Positions 1 through 7,210 of a DNA stretch of 64,000 bases are shown one piece after another; the stretch's first letter is position 1; the number at the start of each line of letters is the position of its first letter. A program made the position numbers and the translations under genes. Under the pieces are notes generated by a model, which saw only the letters and a list, made by a program, of their open reading frames with translations, did no database searches and had not been told where the DNA came from. Origin of the DNA: DATFDN01 sp963756545 (GTDB lineage Bacteria > Pseudomonadota > Alphaproteobacteria > Acetobacterales > Acetobacteraceae). The DNA is taken from positions 310,001 through 374,000 of the forward strand of contig CAVWNY010000003.1 in the NCBI GenBank assembly GCA_963756545.1, given 5' to 3'.

Positions 1-24
1 GGGCCTCGGTGTCCTTCATCGCGA

Positions 25-121
25 CACCCCTCCCCCAACCCCTCCCGCAAGGGGAGGGGAGGAGTAAGTGCCGCACGCTCTACTCCCCCTCCCCTCGCGG
101 GAGGGGGCCGGGGGGAGGGGG
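25..121. repeat. C/G-rich palindromic intergenic repeat, copy 1
   Basis: Runs of C-rich and G-rich bases form two adjacent hairpins, the first with the arms CCCCTCCC and GGGAGGGG around a CGCAA-type loop. They are separated by a core beginning GGAGTAAG and ending CTACTCC. The same element is at 58662-58758 in the opposite orientation, where the reverse complement of its core also begins GGAGTAAG and ends CTACTCC. It resembles the mobile palindromic repeats common between proteobacterial genes. No gene was seen in 1-140. Confidence 0.75.
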
Positions 122-140
122 TCCACGGAAGCGTCCTTCG

Positions 141-1244
141 TCATGAAGAGTACCTATGCCAGGCCACCGCCCGCACGAAGGCGGCGGTTTCGGCGGTCAG
201 GCGCTCGCGTGCCGCGAGCAGGCTGCCGCCGATGAGCAACATCGCTTCGGCGCCATAGAAATCAAGCATCTCCGGGACGCGGGCCAGGGTCATGCCGCCG
301 GCCGGCACGGGGAGGCTGGGGCGCTGGCCATGCGCGGGGCGGCGGGCGTTCTCGGCGAGGCGCCGGCAGATCGTCGCGCTGTACCCGAAGCGGCCTCCGT
401 GGGTGGGGAAGATCACAGCATCGGCGCCGATAAGCGGAAACAGCCGGCCGATCAGCAGGTCGGGCGCGATGCGCGCGGCGCCCCCCAAAGTCGGGTGCGC
501 GACGAAGGCGAGGTCGGGGAACTCCCGCCCCAGCGCCTGCACGTTCGACCAGCCGGCCAGCATGGGGGCCACCATCACCGTGTCGATCCCCGCCCCGCGC
601 GACTGGCGGGCCTGACGGCGCAGATCCGCGAGGCTGCCGCTCAGGCTCGGGATGTAGCGGGTGTCATGTCCGGTCGATGCCGCCGCACGGCGCACCGCCT
701 CGGCGCAGGCGCCGACGCGCGCGGCAAAGGGCGAATACGCCTGATCGGCCAGGCCGTGGTCGTCCTTGAGGTAGTCGATGCCGCCATGCGCGAACCGCTC
801 GGCCAGTTGGGCCAACCGCGCCGTCGCCATGCCTTGCGGCTTCAGCGCAGCGCAGGTCAGCGCCCGCGAAGTCGCGCCGATCCGCGCGCGCAGCCCCGCG
901 ATCCCGTGGCGCGGCCCGCCGAACCGCGCGGCGACGGAAGCCGGCAAATCAAGGTCGGCGAGCACGACGTCTTCATGCAGCGACGTGTTGCCGAACGCCA
1001 TGTTCAGGAGCTGTCCGGCGTCCCCGCCCACCGTCGCGGCCGCGAGGCCGATCCGCACGGCGAAGACGCCGTCGCCGCGATCGGCGATGTCCTCGACGCG
1101 CCCGACGATCCCCTCCAGCACGGCGTCGTCGTCGATCGCCTCCACCGGCATCTCGACGCTCTGCTCCACCGCGATCGCCCGCGCCCGCGCCTCGATCGAA
1201 CCGGCCTCGGCGCGGACGAGATAGGTGGCGACGAGCCGGTCCAT
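141..1244 (-). CDS. RuBisCO-like protein (form IV, RuBisCO large-subunit family)
   Basis: This 367-residue protein has the fold signatures of the RuBisCO large subunit. LKPQG (134-138) matches the TIKPK region carrying the first catalytic lysine. GGIDYLKDDHGL (154-165) matches GGLDFTKDDEN around the carbamylated lysine, and GGMT plus LLIGGSLL near the C-terminus match the phosphate-binding loops. In true RuBisCO the last motif ends KDDE. Here the metal-ligand glutamate is His163, and the protein is about 100 residues shorter, so CO2 fixation is unlikely. Characterised RuBisCO-like proteins act as enolases, isomerases or transcarboxylases on sugar phosphates or methylthio-sugar phosphates; which applies here cannot be read from sequence. 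The gene starts 3 bases after the stop of the M91 peptidase gene, so the two are probably co-transcribed. Confidence 0.87.
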   Translation of the reverse strand: MDRLVATYLVRAEAGSIEARARAIAVEQSVEMPVEAIDDDAVLEGIVGRVEDIADRGDGVFAVRIGLAAATVGGDAGQLLNMAFGNTSLHEDVVLADLDLPASVAARFGGPRHGIAGLRARIGATSRALTCAALKPQGMATARLAQLAERFAHGGIDYLKDDHGLADQAYSPFAARVGACAEAVRRAAASTGHDTRYIPSLSGSLADLRRQARQSRGAGIDTVMVAPMLAGWSNVQALGREFPDLAFVAHPTLGGAARIAPDLLIGRLFPLIGADAVIFPTHGGRFGYSATICRRLAENARRPAHGQRPSLPVPAGGMTLARVPEMLDFYGAEAMLLIGGSLLAARERLTAETAAFVRAVAWHRYSS

Positions 1245-1247
1245 CGC

Positions 1248-1907
1248 TCAGAAGTAGCGCTCGCGCCGTCGAATGCCGAATTCGTCTCGAAAGATGTTTT
1301 CCGAAATGTCGATATCGGTCCGCGGGTTCCAGGCGTGCTTTTCGAAGTTGCCGATGCCTGTCGTCCACAACTCCTCGTCCGGCCCGTCCTTTCGGATGCC
1401 GTAGAGGCAGTGCCACGAATGGATCAGCTCGTGCGCCAGCACGACGAAGGGATTGGTGGCTTCGCCCTTCGTGGTCGTGATCTCCACGTTGGTGAACTTC
1501 ATGATGCAGACGGTGCCCTGGCCGTTGTCGGTGGCGGCCGTATCCACCGCCTGATTCTGGCTGCCGCCCACCTTGTAGAACGGACATCCTTCGGGCGAGA
1601 ACTTCTCCTCCGATGTCGTCTCGAGGGTTCGGTCGGTCGCCGATCCCGCGACGAAGCCGCGCTTGAGACCGCTCTGCACGAAGGTCATCGGCTGCGGCTC
1701 GACGATGATGTTGACGTTCGGCGGGAAGTCCGAGCGGCTGGTCGGCCGCGCGTCCTCGATCAGCTTCAGCAGCTTCGTGCCGACCGAGGTGCCCTTCAGC
1801 TGCCGAAGGTTTTCGAGCACGATCGACTTGAAGAACGGGTTCTGCGCGGGGTCATAGCGGACGGCGAACATCGGGAATTCAGCCAGCAGCTCCAGAACCT
1901 GCGCCAT
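1248..1907 (-). CDS. M91-family (NleD-like) zinc metallopeptidase
   Basis: This 219-residue protein contains the zinc-protease motif HELIH (159-163) in the context VVLAHELIHSWHCLYG. It is followed by an EELWTTG segment (179-185) and a C-terminal ISEN..R.EFGIR.R.RY pattern. This arrangement is typical of peptidase family M91, whose best known member is the enteropathogen effector NleD, which cleaves host MAP kinases. No signal peptide or transmembrane segment is visible, and no type III secretion genes occur in the window, so an effector role is not supported. It lies between an M20-type hydrolase gene 64 bases upstream and the RuBisCO-like gene 3 bases downstream, all on the minus strand. The family call is good; the substrate is unknown. 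Confidence 0.8.
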   Translation of the reverse strand: MAQVLELLAEFPMFAVRYDPAQNPFFKSIVLENLRQLKGTSVGTKLLKLIEDARPTSRSDFPPNVNIIVEPQPMTFVQSGLKRGFVAGSATDRTLETTSEEKFSPEGCPFYKVGGSQNQAVDTAATDNGQGTVCIMKFTNVEITTTKGEATNPFVVLAHELIHSWHCLYGIRKDGPDEELWTTGIGNFEKHAWNPRTDIDISENIFRDEFGIRRRERYF

Positions 1908-1971
1908 GTTCGACCTCCGCTATGACAGCCTCGACAAGAAAGCTGGCCGAGCGACCCCGGCAACGGGCGGA

Positions 1972-3210
1972 CTAAGCCGCCAAATCCAGCAACGTCCGCG
2001 CCAGCACGCGCGTCCCGGCCGCAAGCCATCCGGGCTCGGCATACTCGGCCGGGTTATGGCTGATGCCCTTGCGACACGGCACGAAAATCATCCCGCTCGG
2101 GCAGATCGGAGCGACGAACTGCGCGTCGTGGAAGGCGCCCGAGGGCATCCGGCGGTGGCGCAAGCCCAGCGCGCCGGCCGCGTGCTCCACCGCGTCCACC
2201 ACCTCGGGAGCGAAGTCGATCGGCATGGCGGTGAACACTTCCCGCACCTCGCTCGCCGCATCGCGCACCGCCGCCTGCACGACGCCCGCGACAGCGTCGC
2301 CCCGCGCGCGCAAAACCGCCGCGTCGGGATGGCGCAGGTCGATTGTGAAATCCGCCTTGCTCGCCACCGAGTTGGACGTGTTCGGCTCAACCGTGATCCG
2401 CCCCACGGTGAAGCGCAGAACGTCCTCGGGATCGTGCATCAGCGCGTTCAGCGCCGCGATGGCGCGGACCATGTCCTGCACCGCGTCGCGTCGCAGCGCG
2501 AGCGGGGTGGTGCCGGCGTGGGCGGTCTCGCCGATCAGGGTCACGGTGAACCACCGGCTGCCCTGGATGCCGGTGACCACGCCGATATCGAGCTTCTCCG
2601 CTTCCAGCCGTGGTCCCTGCTCGATGTGCGCCTCGACATAGGCGTGCGGGCGAGAGCCGAGCGGACGGCGGGGCAGGTCGGGTTCGGCTCGCAGGTGCGC
2701 GGCGAGCGCATCGGCGAAGCGCACGCCGTCGGGGTCGCGCACCTCGGCAAAAGCATGGAGCGGTTGTGCACCGCCCCAGGCCATGCTGCCCATGCAGCCA
2801 GGCGCGAAGCGGCCGCCCTCCTCGTTGGTCCAGGCCACGACTTCGATCGGCCGGCGCGTGCCGATGCCCGCGTCCTGCATTGCCGTCATCGCCTCCAGCC
2901 CGGCGATCACGCCGTAGATGCCGTCGAAGCGTCCGCCGGCCGGCTGGGTGTCCATGTGGCTGCCGGTGAGCACCGGGGCCGCGCCAATCTCGGTTCCCTC
3001 GCGTCGGAGCCAGAGGTTGGCGGCGTCATCCACGGCAACGGCGGCGCCTGCCTGCCCAGCCCAATCGATCAGCAAACGGCGCGCCTCGCGGTCAAGGGCC
3101 GTCAGACAGGCCCGGTTCACCCCGTCCCCAGCAATGGCGCCGATCCGCGCCATGGCCATGAGGCGGTTCCATTGGCGATGCTCGCTAACGGTCGCGATCG
3201 CGTCCCCCAT
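1972..3210 (-). CDS. M20-family Zn-dependent amidohydrolase (N-carbamoyl-L-amino-acid hydrolase / allantoate amidohydrolase type)
   Basis: This 412-residue enzyme belongs to the HyuC/AllC group, which removes carbamoyl or ureido groups from N-carbamoyl amino acids, allantoate or ureidopropionate. Binuclear metal-site motifs are visible: GSHMDTQPAGGRFDG (83-97, with His85, Asp87 and Asp96) and WTNEEGGRF (127-135, with the catalytic Glu130/Glu131 pair). A later EAHIEQG segment is a known signature of this subfamily. Length is normal. It is first in a minus-strand group followed by the M91 peptidase and the RuBisCO-like protein. The exact substrate within the subfamily cannot be chosen from sequence. 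Confidence 0.87.
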   Translation of the reverse strand: MGDAIATVSEHRQWNRLMAMARIGAIAGDGVNRACLTALDREARRLLIDWAGQAGAAVAVDDAANLWLRREGTEIGAAPVLTGSHMDTQPAGGRFDGIYGVIAGLEAMTAMQDAGIGTRRPIEVVAWTNEEGGRFAPGCMGSMAWGGAQPLHAFAEVRDPDGVRFADALAAHLRAEPDLPRRPLGSRPHAYVEAHIEQGPRLEAEKLDIGVVTGIQGSRWFTVTLIGETAHAGTTPLALRRDAVQDMVRAIAALNALMHDPEDVLRFTVGRITVEPNTSNSVASKADFTIDLRHPDAAVLRARGDAVAGVVQAAVRDAASEVREVFTAMPIDFAPEVVDAVEHAAGALGLRHRRMPSGAFHDAQFVAPICPSGMIFVPCRKGISHNPAEYAEPGWLAAGTRVLARTLLDLAA

Positions 3211-3529
3211 GATGTGATCTCCGGGTAAGGGTACTTATCGTTGCCGCACTTGATCCAAGACTTGAACCCGGCAATCCAGCGGACTTGCCGCGGGCATGAA
3301 CGTCCGCTGGATGACCGGGTCAAGCCCGGTCATGACGGTAGTCGTGATATTGGCGCCGCCTCAACCCCGCAGCCCGCCCTCGCATCGGGGCGGCCTTGCC
3401 CGAGGGGCGATCCGGGGGTAGTAGCGCGCCTCGCCGGGAAAAAGTCGGACCAACACGATGGCGCAGCCGCACTGGCTACCTGCGTCAAAAGCCCGGGCGT
3501 CGACATGGCAAATCATCCGGGAGGACGTG
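3211..3529. other. Intergenic region with palindromic repeat, between divergent genes
   Basis: These 319 bases separate the divergently read hydrolase and methyltransferase genes. They hold the palindromic repeat at 3266-3340 and otherwise no convincing gene. An in-frame upstream extension of the methyltransferase to 3458 is possible but is judged non-coding. Promoters for both flanking genes must lie here; no clear -35/-10 pair was recognised. Confidence 0.5.
3266..3340. repeat. Palindromic intergenic repeat, second family
   Basis: Two nested perfect inverted repeats are present: ATCCAGCGGAC (3274-3284) with GTCCGCTGGAT (3302-3312), and TGACCGGG (3312-3319) with CCCGGTCA (3325-3332). Similar sequence (ATCCAG, GTCATGACGG-type ends) recurs at 62741-62825 and 62911-62994. 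This is the kind of repeat found widely between alphaproteobacterial genes. It is longer and more structured than a simple terminator. Confidence 0.7.
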
Positions 3530-4426
3530 ATGAAGATTCGGGCGATCCAGGCGGATACACGCTCCAGCCTCTCCGCTACCGACCATCCTGTCGGGGCGCT
3601 CGATCAGACGTCCAGCCGATTGCACGATCAGTGCGCGTACGAAACGGAAATCGCAGCGAAGCTTCGGAATGCAAGCCGTACGGAGCGGGTGGAGCTGTAT
3701 GGCCGGCTCTACGGTGCATACCAGGCGGCATTTCCTGAAATTTTCCACGAACCAAACGATCATCCAGCCGCGAGCGTCAACTATGAACTGGCATTCGCCA
3801 CGAGGTTCGTCTCGCCCGATACGGCAGTGGCCGAGATCGGGCCGGGGCGCTGCGAACTGGCGACTGCGCTGGCAGCGCGTTGCCAGTCCGTGTTCGGGGT
3901 CGACGTGGTTGACATGTCTCCTCCGGGATCGACGCCCTCGAATTTCAAGTTTGTGCAGACCGATGGGAGTCGGATCCCGCTTCCTGATGAAAGCGTCGGC
4001 CTTGTCATCAGCAATCAGTTGATGGAACATGTCCATCCTGACGACGCGACCTATCAGTTGCGTGAAATCCTGCGGATTCTGCAGCCTGGGGGGTGCTACA
4101 TCTGCATTACGCCCAACCGGCTGCACGGCCCTCACGACACCTCGGCGTACTTCGATGATCTTCCTTGCCCTGTGGTAGACGGCGCCTATGTGGCGAACGG
4201 TCTTCACCTCAAGGAATATACGAATCTGGAGCTGTACCAGTTGTTCCGAGACATGGGCTTTTGCCGCTGTCGTTTGTTTGCCGGCGCCAGAGGTAGATAC
4301 GTTCAAGTTCCGGCCGCACTGATGGGATTGGCGGAACGCGGGGCGCGCCGGGTTCCGCTCAGACTGAGGAAGCGATCGAAGCTGTTTCAGGCGTTGCTTG
4401 GTGTGCGAATCGTTGCGGAGAAATGA
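3530..4426 (+). CDS. Class I SAM-dependent methyltransferase
   Basis: A 298-residue protein. AVAEIGPGRCELA is motif I of the Rossmann methyltransferases, followed by the acidic GVDVVD after strand 2, LVISNQLMEHV after motif II, and LQPGGCYICITPNR, the usual post-motif III. The substrate is unknown; the group includes methylases of small molecules, lipids and sugars. The start at 3530 is chosen because GGGAGGACG ends three bases before this ATG, whereas an earlier in-frame ATG at 3458 has no ribosome-binding site. Base composition is visibly lower in G+C than the neighbours and the gene stands alone after a repeat, which hints at acquisition by transfer. Confidence 0.82.
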   Translation: MKIRAIQADTRSSLSATDHPVGALDQTSSRLHDQCAYETEIAAKLRNASRTERVELYGRLYGAYQAAFPEIFHEPNDHPAASVNYELAFATRFVSPDTAVAEIGPGRCELATALAARCQSVFGVDVVDMSPPGSTPSNFKFVQTDGSRIPLPDESVGLVISNQLMEHVHPDDATYQLREILRILQPGGCYICITPNRLHGPHDTSAYFDDLPCPVVDGAYVANGLHLKEYTNLELYQLFRDMGFCRCRLFAGARGRYVQVPAALMGLAERGARRVPLRLRKRSKLFQALLGVRIVAEK

Positions 4427-4485
4427 TCCGCCCGTGTCATATCGCGGGATGATGCGTCACTGATTGCGGGCGGCTTCGAGTACCC

Positions 4486-5703
4486 TCAAGCCCGCAGCAG
4501 CCCCTGCATCGAGGGCGCCGTCCCGCTGTCGGGGAACACTTGCGCCAGCGCGGCTCCACCCAGCCCGAAATGCGCGGCGAGAACCCCCTTGGCAACCGCG
4601 CGCAGATCCGCCGTGGGGCGCAAATCGCGATCGTCCAGCAGCCGCCCCGGACCCAGCCCCGGCCAGTCGGCCCGCACCTGACCGCCGGCCACCGCCCCGC
4701 CGAGCAGCAGCGCGACCGATCCCGTTCCGTGGTCGGTGCCGCGCGTGCCGTTCACGCGCACCGTGCGGCCGAACTCCGTCATGCACAGGACCGCGGTCTG
4801 CCGCCATGCCGGCCCGAGGGCCTGGCGCAACGCGGCGAGCCCGGTGTCGAGCTGGCGCAGCATCGCATCGAGCCGCGCCGGCTGGGCTGCGTGGGTATCC
4901 CAGCCGTCCAGCTCCAGCGCGGCCACGCGCGGCCCGTCGGGGCGGGCCAGCATCTCTCCGGCGGCCGCCGCAAGCGTCGCGAATCCGTCGCCAGGGCCGG
5001 ACGCCGCCGGCGCGTCGCCGAGCACCGCCGCGCTGAACCCGCGTTCGCGCAACCCCTGCCGCACGGCCGGTCCGATCACCCGGTCGGGGGCGGCGAGGGC
5101 GGCGACCTGGGCGTAGAAATCGGGACTGGCGCGGCCGAGCCGGGCCGGCGACCAGCTTCCCGCCCGCGCCGGCCCGCGCAGCAGCAGCGGCATCGTCACG
5201 CCGAACGCCATGGCGTCCCCTTCGGCCTTCGCCGGTCCGGCCGGCAAGGCGGACACGACGCGGTTGAGCCAGCCGCTCGTCATGCGGTGCGCCGCGCCGC
5301 TCTCCAAGCAGTCCTGCGCCTCGAAATGGCTGCGGATGCGGTAGGGACCGGCGATCGCATGAAGGATGGTCAGCTCGCCCGCGCGGTAGGTCTCGTGCAG
5401 GCCGGCGAGCGCCGGGTGCAGGCCGTAGAACCCGCCGAGATCGAGCACTCCGCCGTCCTGCCCCGGCTCCGGCGGCACGATCTGACCGCGCAACCCCGCC
5501 AGCGCCGGGTCGCCGTACGGGACCACGGCGGCCATGCCGTCGAGCGCACCGCGCAGGATCACCACGACAAAACGCCGCTGCGTCGGCGCGGCGGCCACGG
5601 CCAGCGAGGCACGGCCGAGCGCCACGGCGGCGGACAGGCCCAGCACGGCGGAGCGGCGGGTGAGCAGCATCGACGTCGTGCGGGGTGGGAGTTTCATCTT
5701 CAT
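4486..5703 (-). CDS. DUF1501 domain protein with Tat-type signal
   Basis: A 405-residue protein that begins with a twin-arginine-like signal (TRRSAVLGLSAAVALG, about residues 13-28), so it is probably exported folded to the periplasm. The body shows DUF1501 features of the alkaline-phosphatase/sulfatase fold: FVVVILRGALDG near the start, then ALELDGWDTHAAQ and MTEFGRTVRVNGTRGTDHG in the second half. The biochemical role of the family is not established. The start overlaps the stop of the DUF1800 gene in an ATGA arrangement, indicating translational coupling; the two families are commonly found together. Confidence 0.88.
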   Translation of the reverse strand: MKMKLPPRTTSMLLTRRSAVLGLSAAVALGRASLAVAAAPTQRRFVVVILRGALDGMAAVVPYGDPALAGLRGQIVPPEPGQDGGVLDLGGFYGLHPALAGLHETYRAGELTILHAIAGPYRIRSHFEAQDCLESGAAHRMTSGWLNRVVSALPAGPAKAEGDAMAFGVTMPLLLRGPARAGSWSPARLGRASPDFYAQVAALAAPDRVIGPAVRQGLRERGFSAAVLGDAPAASGPGDGFATLAAAAGEMLARPDGPRVAALELDGWDTHAAQPARLDAMLRQLDTGLAALRQALGPAWRQTAVLCMTEFGRTVRVNGTRGTDHGTGSVALLLGGAVAGGQVRADWPGLGPGRLLDDRDLRPTADLRAVAKGVLAAHFGLGGAALAQVFPDSGTAPSMQGLLRA

Positions 5704-6983
5704 CGCCTCTGGAACTCGGGGGACGACAGCAGAAGGGCTAGCGCCTCGCGGCGCGATCCGGCGCGGTCCATCGCCTGGAGGGTGGCCGGGCGCAGCAGCG
5801 GGCCAAGCGCGACGTCGGCCAGCGCGGCGGCGTCGCGAGCGCCCGCCCGGCCGGCGATCGCATAGGCGACGTCGATGCGCCGCATCATCGCCTCCGGCGC
5901 CGCCCAGTCGGCGGCGCGATCGGGCCAGCCGTCCGGCTGCGGCGCGGCCCATTGCGGCTGGCCGAGCAGCCGGAGCGCGCCGAGGGTGGGCAAAGGTGCC
6001 TCAATCACGTCCAGCGCGCGCATCGCCGCGACCAGATAGTCGGTCGGCGCGCGCACCTTCGTGCCCGGCCGCCACGCCGCCTCGATCCGGACCACCGCCG
6101 CCGCCGCCGCGCCGAGATCCCCGCGCGTGTCGCGCAGCGCCCCCTCGATGCGCCGCACGGAATCGGGCGGCGGGTCGTCGGCGACGAAGTGGCGCGCGAG
6201 CTTGGTCGCGAGATGCCGGTGCGTGGCCGGGTGCTGGGCGAGGAACGCCAGCGCCGCGACGCCGCCCGCCTCGCCCTCGGGGAAGCTGCGTCCCATCAGG
6301 GTCTGCGGCCCCGGTTCGTGCGCGGCGGGGCGGAAGCGAAAGCCGGGCGGACTTTGCTTCAGGTCGATCGACCAGCCGGTGAGGATCGCGGCGAAGCTGG
6401 TGACGTCCTCCTGGGTGTAGCCGGACGCTGGGCTGAGAGTGTGCAGCTCCAGGCATTCGCGCGCGAGGTTCTCGTTCAGCCCGCGCTTGCCGCGCCGCCC
6501 GGCGACGCTGTCCGGGCCGATCGAGGCCGCGTTGTCCAGATAGAGCAGCATCGCCGGGTGCCGCATCACGGCGAGCAGCATGTCGCCGAACCGGCCGGCC
6601 ACGTGCGGGCGGATCGCCTCGGCGACGAACGGCCCGATCAGCGCGGCGCACTGGCCCCGGCGCGCGGAGACGGTGAAGTGGTTCGTCCAGAACCAGACCA
6701 GACGCTCGTGGAACGGGGTCGGCGTGGTCAGCGCGTTGGCGATCTGCGCCTGGGCGTCGCGGATGAACAGCGGGCGCGAACGCGCCTGGCCCGGCTTGGG
6801 CTTCTCGTCGCGATCGAAGCGCAGCGCGGACAGCCCCTCGGCGAGGCTTGGAGCGGGGGCATCGGGTCCGGGGTCCTGAAGCTGGCCAAGAAGCCAGTCG
6901 GCGGGATCGCCCGACGGGGGCGCCTCCGCGCCGCGCCGTCCCAGCCCGAAGCGCACCAGCGCATGTGCCATTCGCAGGTCCAT
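5700..6983 (-). CDS. DUF1800 domain protein
   Basis: A 427-residue member of DUF1800, a family of unknown biochemical function that is nearly always encoded next to a DUF1501 protein. Visible hallmarks are MAHALVRFGLG at the N-terminus, RLVWFWTNHFTVS, MLLYLDNAASIG, NENLARECLELHT and a DDPP segment. The start at 6983 places the conserved MAHALVRFGLG segment at the N-terminus. Further upstream the frame is open to 7232, but the extra 83 residues look non-coding. The gene is followed by DUF1501 with a 4-base overlap. Confidence 0.86.
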   Translation of the reverse strand: MDLRMAHALVRFGLGRRGAEAPPSGDPADWLLGQLQDPGPDAPAPSLAEGLSALRFDRDEKPKPGQARSRPLFIRDAQAQIANALTTPTPFHERLVWFWTNHFTVSARRGQCAALIGPFVAEAIRPHVAGRFGDMLLAVMRHPAMLLYLDNAASIGPDSVAGRRGKRGLNENLARECLELHTLSPASGYTQEDVTSFAAILTGWSIDLKQSPPGFRFRPAAHEPGPQTLMGRSFPEGEAGGVAALAFLAQHPATHRHLATKLARHFVADDPPPDSVRRIEGALRDTRGDLGAAAAAVVRIEAAWRPGTKVRAPTDYLVAAMRALDVIEAPLPTLGALRLLGQPQWAAPQPDGWPDRAADWAAPEAMMRRIDVAYAIAGRAGARDAAALADVALGPLLRPATLQAMDRAGSRREALALLLSSPEFQRR

Positions 6984-7210
6984 GCCGGCGTTGTAGCGCC
7001 GGCGCGGATTGGCTTCAGTGACAAAGAGTGACCGCGGCGAAGGCCTCGCGCCCCCGCACATGGCTGCATGCGCCCAATCAGCGCTTGCAAATGCCCGACC
7101 CCTGACGCACATGACCCGCCGTAGAACGCCGGCTGCTGGACAGCCGCAGACCGCGGGCGCGCGGGGCGAGGAGCCCCGAAGCGCCCGTCGTGGTATGGAG
7201 ACCCCGATCA

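Noticed and set aside
1248..1907. Type III effector interpretation of the M91 protein
   Set aside because: No secretion system genes, chaperone or eukaryote-like neighbours are present in the window.
156..1925. Long plus-strand open frame opposite the RuBisCO-like and M91 genes
   Set aside because: It is rich in Arg, Gly and His without domains, and lies antisense to two well-recognised genes. High G+C makes such frames common.
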